A DNA stretch of 6,791 bases from Alphaproteobacteria bacterium. GTDB lineage: Bacteria > Pseudomonadota > Alphaproteobacteria > CACIAM-22H2. The notes under the pieces are model-generated. The model did no database searches and was not told the DNA's origin. It saw only the letters and a program-made list of their open reading frames with translations. Every line of letters starts with the position of its first letter. Within the stretch, counting starts at the first letter, position 1. The stretch lies in the NCBI GenBank assembly GCA_016869915.1, contig VGDA01000194.1:1-6791 (forward strand), read 5' to 3'. Below, in pieces: positions 1 through 5,195 of the stretch. Made by a program: the position numbers and the translations under genes.

Positions 1-769
1 CCGGCTCGGCGCAGAAATAGGGCTCGCCCGGGGGCGTGTAGACGACCAGGAAGCCGAGCGGACCCGCGGCGCGCATCGACAGGCCAGCCTTGCGCTCCGG
101 CCAGTCGATCTCCGCGCGCCGGTCCCAGCCCGCGAAGCAGTTGTCGAGCGCGACCTGGTCGACCGCGAGGCCGGCGCGCGGGTCGCGCGGCGGCGCGGCC
201 GGGACGAGCTCGGTCGGCAGCACCTCCGCGTCGGTCTCCCAGATCGCGTCGACGCCGGCGCGCAGCGTCGTGCGCGGCGTGCGCGGGAAATAGGGATGGA
301 TGCCCATCCCCGCGGGCATGCGGATGGCGCCCGTGTTGCGGATGGCGATGCGGACCTCGAGCCGGTCGGGATGGAGCGCGAACTCCTGCGTCGCGCGATA
401 GGCGAAGGGCCAGTCCGCGCTCTCCGGCCGCTCGAGCGCGAGCGTCGCGCGATCCGCGCAGGAGCCCTCGACGCGCCAGGCCGAGAGCCAGCCATGGCCA
501 TGTTCGGCGTTGTCGTAGCGATGGACCATGCGCACGTCGCGCCCCTCGAAGGCGAAGGCGCCGCGGCGGATGCGGTTGGAGAAGGGGAAGAGGGGAAAGC
601 ACGCGGCCTCGAGCACGTCGCCCGCGGCGCGCGCCGCCTCGGGCATCGGGCGCAGCCAGTCGACGCGCCCGCCCGGGCCCTCTGCGAAGAAGGCCGCGAC
701 GCTGCCGCCGATCGCGGGCACGAGCTCGAGGCGCTGGCGCCCGGCCTGGAGATGGATCGTGGTCGTCAT
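1..769 (-). CDS. Aldose 1-epimerase family protein (mutarotase), 3' end cut by window
   Basis: Reading the minus strand from the ATG at 769-767 gives 256 codons with no stop before the window edge. The translation fits the aldose 1-epimerase (GalM/YeaD-like) family, which interconverts alpha and beta anomers of free aldoses in the cytoplasm. Visible landmarks in order are LFPFSNRIRRGAF (sugar-site Asn-Arg), NAEHGHGWL (the His-Gly region carrying the first catalytic His), WPFAYRATQEF, GMGIHPYF (second conserved His), LDNCFAGWD, and finally VYTPPGEPYFCAEP, whose Glu matches the family's catalytic base. All catalytic residues are therefore present and only a short C-terminal piece should be missing. 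It is divergent from the sugar dehydrogenase at 850, with 80 bp between them, which suggests joint use: the epimerase would supply the anomer the dehydrogenase oxidises. The sugar is not identifiable. A hexose-6-phosphate epimerase subtype is possible but less likely. Confidence 0.93.
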   Translation of the reverse strand, partial: MTTTIHLQAGRQRLELVPAIGGSVAAFFAEGPGGRVDWLRPMPEAARAAGDVLEAACFPLFPFSNRIRRGAFAFEGRDVRMVHRYDNAEHGHGWLSAWRVEGSCADRATLALERPESADWPFAYRATQEFALHPDRLEVRIAIRNTGAIRMPAGMGIHPYFPRTPRTTLRAGVDAIWETDAEVLPTELVPAAPPRDPRAGLAVDQVALDNCFAGWDRRAEIDWPERKAGLSMRAAGPLGFLVVYTPPGEPYFCAEP

Positions 770-849
770 GGCGCTCGCGCTCCTCGCTTGACCCTCGCGT
801 CGTCGCGGCGCGAGGCTAGCGCAACGCGCCGCGCGGAGGGGATCGGGAC
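770..849. promoter_or_regulatory. Divergent intergenic region with a 7+7 bp inverted repeat
   Basis: This 80-bp gap separates the divergent epimerase and dehydrogenase start codons and must hold control signals for at least the dehydrogenase. It contains an inverted repeat, CCTCGCG (793-799) and CGCGAGG (809-815), with a 9-bp spacer, placed like an operator. A TTGACC at 788-793 resembles a -35 box, but no convincing -10 follows at normal spacing. In such GC-rich DNA a 7-bp dyad can arise by chance, so the operator reading is tentative. Confidence 0.3.
835..841 (+). promoter_or_regulatory. Strong ribosome binding site fixing a GTG start
   Basis: GGAGGGG at 835-841 is a near-perfect Shine-Dalgarno sequence with 8 nt to the GTG at 850. 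No ATG lies nearby in frame, so this site supports GTG initiation of the dehydrogenase. Confidence 0.75.
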
Positions 850-1623
850 GTGACGCAGGACGCATACGCCACCTATCCGAGCCTGCGCGACCGCCCGGTC
901 TTCGTCACCGGCGGCGGCTCCGGCATCGGCGAGAGCGTCGTCGAGCATTTCTGCGCGCAGGGATCGCGCGTGACCTTCGTCGACGTGGCGCGCGAGGCGT
1001 CGGAGGCGCTGGTGGCGCGCATCGCCGCCACGGGCGCGCCGCCGCCGCGCTTCGTCCATGCCGACCTGCGCGACATCGCGGCGCTGCAGGACGCGATCGC
1101 GGGCGCGCGCGCCGCCCATGGCCCGCTGCGCGTGCTCGTCAACAACGCCGCCAACGACGACCGCCACAAGGTCGAGGCCGTGAGCGTGCCGTACTGGGAC
1201 GACCGCATGGCGGTGAACCTGCGCCACCAGTTCTTCGCCGCGCAGGCCGCGATCCCGCAGATGAAGGAGGCCGGCGGCGGCTCGATCGTGAATTTCGGCT
1301 CGGTCAGCTGGATGAACGGCGAGGGCGGCTACCCGGCCTACACCGCCGCGAAGGCCGCGGTGCACGGGCTGACGCGCGGCCTCGCGCGCGACTTCGGGCC
1401 CGACCATGTCCGCGTGAACACGGTGGTGCCGGGCTGGGTGATGACGGAGCGCCAGGTGCGGCTCTGGCTCGACGCCGACGGCGAGCGCCAGATCCGCGAG
1501 AACCAGTGCATCAAGGACAAGCTGTACCCGCCCGACATCGCGCGCATGGTCCTCTGGCTCGCCGCCGACGACAGCCGCATGTGCACCGCGCAGAACTTCG
1601 TGGTCGACGCGGGCTGGTCCTAG
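850..1623 (+). CDS. SDR-family NAD-dependent sugar (aldose 1-) dehydrogenase, XylB-like
   Basis: A 257-residue classical short-chain dehydrogenase/reductase with a GTG start and a strong ribosome binding site. The Rossmann motif TGGGSGIG spans residues 20-27. Asp45 at the end of the second strand predicts NAD rather than NADP. The conserved Asn-Asn motif is NNAA (98-101; the usual form is NNAG). The catalytic set is Asn123, Ser151, Tyr164 and Lys168 (YTAAK). As I recall it, the sequence resembles Caulobacter D-xylose 1-dehydrogenase (XylB) closely, sharing YPSL near the N terminus, NDDRHK, a WD..MAVNLRH-like stretch, GSVSW and an AGW C terminus. It would oxidise an aldose to its lactone as the first step of a non-phosphorylating pathway in the cytoplasm. 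The divergent aldose epimerase supports a sugar substrate. Xylose, arabinose, galactose and fucose remain possible. The Nudix gene follows after 11 nt, so the two are probably co-transcribed. Confidence 0.92.
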   Translation: MTQDAYATYPSLRDRPVFVTGGGSGIGESVVEHFCAQGSRVTFVDVAREASEALVARIAATGAPPPRFVHADLRDIAALQDAIAGARAAHGPLRVLVNNAANDDRHKVEAVSVPYWDDRMAVNLRHQFFAAQAAIPQMKEAGGGSIVNFGSVSWMNGEGGYPAYTAAKAAVHGLTRGLARDFGPDHVRVNTVVPGWVMTERQVRLWLDADGERQIRENQCIKDKLYPPDIARMVLWLAADDSRMCTAQNFVVDAGWS

Positions 1624-1634
1624 GAACGGCGCCC

Positions 1635-2090
1635 ATGCCGCACATCCACGAGCGCATCGACTTCACCGTCGCCATCTTCGTGGTCCGCGACGGCAGGGTG
1701 CTCGTCGTGCACCACCGCAAGCTCGACAAGTGGCTGCCGCTGGGCGGGCATGTCGAGCTCGACGAGGATCCCGAGCAGGCGGCGCTGCGCGAGGCGCGCG
1801 AGGAGAGCGGCCTCGAGGTCGCGCTCGTGGGCGAGCGCCCGCCGACCACGGAGCCCGGCACGCGCGCGCTGGTCGCGCCGCGCTTCCTCGACATCCACCG
1901 CATCCATGACGGCCACGAGCATGTCGGGATGATCTACTGGGCGCGGCCCGTCGGCGGCGAGCTGCGCCGCGCCGAGGCGGAACACCACGACCTGCGCTGG
2001 TGCACGGCCGGGGAGCTCGACGCGCTGCGCCCCGCGATGAGCGGCGCGGTGAAATGGTACTGCCGCAAGGCGCTCGAGGAGCTGGCCTAG
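1635..2090 (+). CDS. Nudix hydrolase
   Basis: This 151-residue protein belongs to the Nudix superfamily, which hydrolyses nucleoside diphosphates linked to another moiety using divalent metal. The Nudix box is complete at residues 38-60: Gly38, then Glu44, then REAREESGL (52-60) with the metal-binding Glu56 and Glu57, matching GX5EX7REUXEEXGU. It is preceded by a typical strand KWLPLGGH. The chosen ATG lies 11 nt after the dehydrogenase stop, with AGGA (1622-1625) overlapping that stop as a weak ribosome binding site. The frame stays open farther upstream, but only inside the dehydrogenase gene. Length is normal for a stand-alone Nudix enzyme. The substrate is unknown. The position behind a sugar dehydrogenase hints at a nucleotide-sugar or NAD-related role, but many Nudix genes are only housekeeping passengers. 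Its TAG stop overlaps the kinase stop on the other strand. Confidence 0.93.
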   Translation: MPHIHERIDFTVAIFVVRDGRVLVVHHRKLDKWLPLGGHVELDEDPEQAALREAREESGLEVALVGERPPTTEPGTRALVAPRFLDIHRIHDGHEHVGMIYWARPVGGELRRAEAEHHDLRWCTAGELDALRPAMSGAVKWYCRKALEELA

Positions 2091-3406
2091 GACCGCGCGT
2101 CGCCGCGCGCCAGCGCGAGCAGGCCCATCAGCGTCTCCTCCTGCTCGCCGACCTCGCGCATGGGCAGGGCGAAGCGCGCGGCGAGCCGCCGCCGCAGCGC
2201 GGGGAAGGCCTGCACCAGCCCGCCGGAGACCGCGAGCGAATCCCAGGTCGGCGTCGGCGAGAGGCGGCGCGCGCATGCAAGGTAGCTGTCCGCCATGAAG
2301 TCGAAGGCCGCGCGGAAGAGGTTGCCGACGGTCAGGTTCTCGGTGGTGATCGCCTCGATGCGCCCGCGGTCGCCCATCGCGCTCGCGAAGAAGCCGAGGT
2401 CGCAGGACAGCCCGCCCGTGCCCTCCGCCGCCTCGGTCGCCGCGGCGATCAGGCGCCAGGACGCCGACATGTCGAGGCCGGCGGCGCGGGGCAGCTCGGT
2501 CAGCAGCGCCTCCAGCACGCTCAGCGAGCGGCCGGCGGGGACATGCGTCACCGTGTTGAGGAAGGCCCCGCCGAACCAGCGTCGCGTCTGGCAGTCGCCG
2601 GGCCGGAAGCCCTGCGTCACCTGGCTCACCTGCGAGCCGGTCGAGCAGTTGATCGAGAGCTCGTGCGGCGCGAGGCCGATGCCGAGCAGCGCCGCCTGCT
2701 GGTCGCCGATCGCCGCGAAGCACGCGAGCGCGCCCGCCTCCTGCGGCAGGCGCCCGACCGGCTCGTCCTCGCCTGCGAGGGCCGGCCAGGCAAGGCCGCC
2801 GATGCCGGCGGCCTCGAAGGCCTCGTGGTGCCAGTCGCCGCCGCGCAGGTCGAGCAGGCCGATGGCGTTGGTCGGATGCATGCGCGGCGCGCCGCCGCCG
2901 AGCGCCGCGACGACGACGTCGCCGATCGTCGCGGGCGTCGCGCCCTCGGGAAGCCGGCCATGGCGCGCGAGCCAGAGCAGCAGCGCGGTGGTGGAGCCCG
3001 GCTTGAGCTCCTTGCCCAGTTGCTCGAACTGCGCGTCGCTCCAGGCGGCGCGCAGGCGCGCGAGCAGGGGCGCGTCGTCGCCCGGCGCGGGCAGCAGCGC
3101 GCGCTGGTCGCGCCAGGACAGGTAGTGCGTCAGCGCCGCGCCGCGCGCGTCGAGCAGGACCATGCCGCCCATCTGGCTCGAGACGCGCAGCTGCTGCGCA
3201 TCGGGCGCGTGGCGCAGGAGCGAGGCGACCACGCCGCTGGCGCCCGCGACGATCGCGTCGACCGGCACCTCGTGGAATCCCGCTGGCAGCCCCGGCACGG
3301 GATCGGGGAAGGGCGCGCGCTCCATGTGCTCAAGGCGCCCCGAGGCGATGTCGAGGACCGCGCCCTTGATCGAGGACGATCCGATGTCGATGCCGATGCA
3401 GCGCAT
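2087..3406 (-). CDS. FGGY-family carbohydrate kinase (sedoheptulokinase-like)
   Basis: The 439-residue product has the two-lobed FGGY sugar kinase layout and would phosphorylate a sugar or polyol with ATP in the cytoplasm. The N-terminal phosphate loop is IGIDIGSSSIKG (4-15). SWRDQR (97-102) matches the conserved W-x-D-x-R sugar-site region. HPTNAIGLLDL (177-187) is the usual insert before the second lobe. GDQQAALLG (234-242) supplies the catalytic base Asp235. NCSTGSQVS (253-261) is the ATP phosphate motif, and a later SGGLVQAFP fits the adenosine site. It is somewhat shorter than many FGGY kinases (about 480-530) but both lobes are present. The STGSQVS motif recalls sedoheptulokinase-like members. 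The substrate is not determined, and a ribulo- or xylulokinase-like activity is possible. The start is the ATG at 3406-3404, with no strong Shine-Dalgarno sequence before it. It converges on the Nudix gene, sharing a CTAG at the stops. Confidence 0.9.
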   Translation of the reverse strand: MRCIGIDIGSSSIKGAVLDIASGRLEHMERAPFPDPVPGLPAGFHEVPVDAIVAGASGVVASLLRHAPDAQQLRVSSQMGGMVLLDARGAALTHYLSWRDQRALLPAPGDDAPLLARLRAAWSDAQFEQLGKELKPGSTTALLLWLARHGRLPEGATPATIGDVVVAALGGGAPRMHPTNAIGLLDLRGGDWHHEAFEAAGIGGLAWPALAGEDEPVGRLPQEAGALACFAAIGDQQAALLGIGLAPHELSINCSTGSQVSQVTQGFRPGDCQTRRWFGGAFLNTVTHVPAGRSLSVLEALLTELPRAAGLDMSASWRLIAAATEAAEGTGGLSCDLGFFASAMGDRGRIEAITTENLTVGNLFRAAFDFMADSYLACARRLSPTPTWDSLAVSGGLVQAFPALRRRLAARFALPMREVGEQEETLMGLLALARGDARS

Positions 3407-3567
3407 GTCCGCACGATGGAGCGGCGTGGCCGAGGGATCAATGGCGACCGCTCGCGGCCCAGACCCTCGCCTGCTCCTTCATTGCGCGGGCCTGGGCCGT
3501 CGCGAAGGCTGCATCGCAGGCTGGTGCCTGGCCAGGCTTCAAGGGCCGATCCGGATGGCGAAGGCCG

Positions 3568-3596
3568 TCGACAGGGGCAGGCATGAATGGTAACAG
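3568..3596 (+). promoter_or_regulatory. Candidate promoter of the toxin-antitoxin module
   Basis: TCGACA at 3568-3573 differs from the -35 consensus by one base. After a 17-nt spacer comes TAACAG (3591-3596), preceded by TGG as in an extended -10. The -10 match itself is weak (3 of 6). The stretch is noticeably richer in A and T than its surroundings, as promoters in such genomes often are. Transcription would begin near 3603, giving a very short leader before the ATG at 3612. Confidence 0.35.
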
Positions 3597-3609
3597 TAAA
3601 GGTACCATT
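3586..3609. promoter_or_regulatory. Inverted repeat, likely autoregulatory operator of the TA module
   Basis: AATGGTA (3586-3592) and TACCATT (3603-3609) form a perfect 7+7 bp inverted repeat with a 10-bp spacer. It overlaps the candidate -10 and ends 2 nt before the toxin ATG. Type II modules usually repress themselves by antitoxin or complex binding to such a dyad, and the antitoxin here carries a helix-turn-helix. The operator role is inferred. The repeat itself is directly visible. Confidence 0.5.
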
Positions 3610-3611
3610 GG

Positions 3612-3938
3612 ATGAGGGTCATCCAACACGCCGGGCCCGATGGGCGCGATGCTTTCGCGAACTGGTTCGAGGACCTCGACGCGCAGGCTGCGGCGAAGGT
3701 CGTCATTGCGGTGACCCGCCTCGGACTTGGGAACCACTCCAATGCGAAGGGCGTCGGTGGCGGCGTGCTGGAACTCAGGATCGATTTCGGGCCGGGCTAC
3801 CGCGTCTATTTCGCCAAGGATGGCCCGGATGTCGTCATCCTGCTTGGCGGCGGGACGAAGAAGCGGCAGAGGCGCGACATCGAGGACGCGCAGCGCCGTT
3901 GGCGCGCGTATCGGCTACGCAGGAAGGGCGATGGATGA
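3612..3938 (+). CDS. Type II toxin, RelE/ParE superfamily (HI1419-type addiction module killer)
   Basis: This 108-residue basic protein matches the HI1419-like killer proteins (Gp49-like branch of the RelE/ParE superfamily). Features are FANWFEDLD (15-23), a helical stretch ending VTRLGLGN (34-41), the family signature ELRIDFGPGYRVYF (54-67), and VVILLGGGTKKRQRRDI (74-90) with its run of Lys and Arg. Family members are thought to act as ribosome-dependent or free mRNA interferases inhibiting translation; which applies here is unknown. The C-terminal tail after 90 (RRWRAYRLRRKGDG at 95-108) is basic and somewhat longer than I expect. ATG 3612 is the first start after the in-frame TAA at 3597. 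An AAAGG at 3598-3602 lies 9 nt before it. The toxin comes before the antitoxin, as in HI1419-HI1420 pairs. Its last codons overlap the antitoxin start. Confidence 0.9.
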   Translation: MRVIQHAGPDGRDAFANWFEDLDAQAAAKVVIAVTRLGLGNHSNAKGVGGGVLELRIDFGPGYRVYFAKDGPDVVILLGGGTKKRQRRDIEDAQRRWRAYRLRRKGDG

Positions 3939-4257
3939 GATGGCGCTGACCCGTTCGTTCAAGGAGACCGTGAAGGCGCGGGTCGAGCGCGATCCCGACT
4001 TCCGAGAGGCCCTGCTTGCGGAGGGCATGGACGCCCTGCTCGCGGGCGACGTGGATGTCGGCAAGACGATCCTGCGCGACTACATCAACGCGACGATCGG
4101 CTTCGAGGAACTCGCGCGAAGGACGGGGACGCCGCCCAAGAGCCTGATGCGCATGCTCGGCCCGCGCGGCAACCCGAACGCGCGCAACCTCTTCGCCATC
4201 CTGGATCGACTGCAGGCCGATGCCGGGATCAGGTTGTGCGTGCGCCCGCGGCACTGA
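3931..4257 (+). CDS. Type II antitoxin with helix-turn-helix (HI1420-type antidote)
   Basis: The 108-residue partner of the preceding toxin matches HI1420-like addiction module antidotes. It begins MDEMALTRSFKETVKARVE, carries LAGDVDVGKTILRDYINATIGF (37-58), and then a Cro/C1-like helix-turn-helix, FEELARRTGTPPKSLMRML (58-76), followed by GPRGNPNARNLF (77-88). It should neutralise the toxin and bind the upstream inverted repeat. The start at 3931 overlaps the toxin gene by 8 nt, implying translational coupling, and AGGA at 3921-3924 sits 6 nt before it. The family's usual N terminus (MALTR) corresponds to the ATG at 3940, so that start is a real alternative and would shorten the protein by three residues. 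The conserved pairing with the toxin makes the function call firm. Confidence 0.9.
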   Translation: MDEMALTRSFKETVKARVERDPDFREALLAEGMDALLAGDVDVGKTILRDYINATIGFEELARRTGTPPKSLMRMLGPRGNPNARNLFAILDRLQADAGIRLCVRPRH

Positions 4258-4284
4258 GGCTGGTCCTCGTCCTAACCCCACTCT

Positions 4285-4341
4285 GAAAATTCTCTCCAGA
4301 GCAGAAATGCGCGAGCGCATTTCTGCTCTGGAGAGGTTTTC
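4285..4341. terminator. Bidirectional intrinsic terminator / large perfect hairpin
   Basis: The arms 4292-4312 and 4315-4335 are perfect inverted complements of 21 bp around a 2-nt GA centre. The stem is flanked by GAAAA on the left (4285-4289) and TTTTC on the right (4337-4341), so either strand yields a strong hairpin followed by a short U run. It lies between convergent genes, the antitoxin ending at 4257 and the FAH hydrolase ending at 4384, which is where a shared terminator belongs. A perfect palindrome this long is unusual for a plain terminator and may be a dispersed repeat doing that job. Confidence 0.65.
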
Positions 4342-4358
4342 CTCTGGAGAGGTTTTCC
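4326..4358. repeat. Two tandem copies of a 16-bp unit
   Basis: CTCTGGAGAGGTTTTC occurs at 4326-4341 and again at 4342-4357, with the following C also shared. The first copy is the outer right arm of the large hairpin plus its T tract. The second copy can therefore also pair with the left arm at 4292-4301 (CTCTCCAGAG). The exact identity suggests recent duplication or slippage. Confidence 0.8.
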
Positions 4359-4383
4359 GGGGATCGCGCGCCCCCGGCTCCCG

Positions 4384-5070
4384 TCACGCGTAGCGGATCG
4401 CCAGGTCGCCGACACCCTCGACATGGCCCTCGACGAGGTCGCCGGAGACGACCGGGCCGACGCCCTCGGGCGTGCCGGTGAAGACCAGGTCGCCGGGCTG
4501 CAGCTCGACGAGGCCGGAGAGATAGGCCAGCGTCTCCGGCACGCTCCAGATCATGTCCGCCAGGTCGCCGGACTGCTTCGTCTTGCCGTTGACCTTCACC
4601 CAGATCGCGCCCTTCGACGGATGGCCGATGCGCGAGGCGGGCTGGATCGCAGTGATCGGCGCGGAGCGGTCGAAGCCCTTGCCCATGTCCCAGGGCTTGC
4701 CGCCGGCCTTGGCGGCGTTCTGCAGGTCGCGCCGCGTCATGTCGAGGCCGGTCGCGTAGCCATAGACGAGGTCCATGACCTTGTCGGCGGGCACGTTCGC
4801 GCCGCCGCCCTTGAGCGCGACGACGAGCTCGATCTCGTGGTGCAGGTTCCTGGTCGCCTGCGGGTAGGGCAGGGTCGTGCCGTGCATCACGATCGCGTCG
4901 GCCGGCTTCATCAAGAAGAACGGATCCTCGCGCGTCGGATCGCCGCCCATCTCGCGGGTATGCGCCGCGTAGTTGCGGCCCACGCAGTAGATGCGGCGCA
5001 CCGGGAAGCGGCCGGACTCGCCGGCGACGGGGATCGAGGGAATGGACCAGGCGGGGATGACGGTCGACAT
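4384..5070 (-). CDS. Fumarylacetoacetate hydrolase family protein (fumarylpyruvate hydrolase/acylpyruvase type)
   Basis: This 228-residue protein is a single-domain FAH-fold hydrolase of the FAHD1/fumarylpyruvate hydrolase size class. These metal-dependent cytoplasmic enzymes cleave the C-C bond of acylpyruvates. Metal ligands are visible as Glu79 and Glu81 in LHHEIEL (76-82) and Asp110 in GLDMTRRDLQ (108-117). The spacing (E-x-E then 29 residues) matches the family. The catalytic His-Glu pair is His37 and Glu40 in GRNYAAHTREM. FFLMKPADAIV (51-61) and FTGTPEGVGPV near the C terminus are further family landmarks. It reads away from the copper operon and ends at the hairpin shared with the antitoxin. 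No aromatic-degradation partner, such as gentisate dioxygenase, is in view. The exact substrate (fumarylpyruvate, acetylpyruvate or oxaloacetate) is therefore open. Confidence 0.9.
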   Translation of the reverse strand: MSTVIPAWSIPSIPVAGESGRFPVRRIYCVGRNYAAHTREMGGDPTREDPFFLMKPADAIVMHGTTLPYPQATRNLHHEIELVVALKGGGANVPADKVMDLVYGYATGLDMTRRDLQNAAKAGGKPWDMGKGFDRSAPITAIQPASRIGHPSKGAIWVKVNGKTKQSGDLADMIWSVPETLAYLSGLVELQPGDLVFTGTPEGVGPVVSGDLVEGHVEGVGDLAIRYA

Positions 5071-5195
5071 GGCGTGGCGGTTCCGTGGCTCGTTGCGTGG
5101 GGCCGGGCGCAGCGTCCGCGCGCCCGCGCGCGCTTATGCCAGAAGCCTGGCCTTGCCGCATTGACTTGCGGCCGGTCGAGGTACATCACGTCGGC

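Noticed and set aside
296..853. Plus-strand frame of 185 codons opposite the aldose epimerase
   Set aside because: It is a shadow frame; the minus strand carries the conserved epimerase motifs without interruption.
1620..2723. Minus-strand frame of about 367 codons across the Nudix gene and kinase end
   Set aside because: It is an out-of-frame reading of the kinase and the antisense of the Nudix gene, Arg-rich and without family features.
2000..3586. Long plus-strand open frame (about 528 codons) opposite the kinase
   Set aside because: It is Arg/Ala/Gly-rich with no recognisable domain and mirrors the kinase reading frame. Such antisense frames are expected in GC-rich coding DNA, and the kinase motifs are unambiguous.
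4357..4377. CCGGGG-N9-CCCCGG hairpin next to the large palindrome
   Set aside because: Only a 6-bp GC stem with no T run on either strand; likely chance in GC-rich DNA.
4229..5161. Minus-strand frame of about 310 codons overlapping the FAH gene, and a plus-strand frame of 272 codons opposite it
   Set aside because: Both are Arg-rich shadows. The 4384-5070 frame carries every FAH-family metal ligand.
5161..5190. TTGACT with an imperfect ACTTG...CGAGGT dyad, as a possible CueR/MerR-type copper promoter
   Set aside because: The -35 is good, but no -10 appears at 17-20 nt spacing and too many dyad positions mismatch. It is only a place to look, not a supported site.
5085..5195. Upstream extension of the DUF2946-like gene to the ATG at 5085
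   Set aside because: It would put 37 non-hydrophobic residues before the existing N-terminal region and hydrophobic segment and would consume almost the whole divergent intergenic region.
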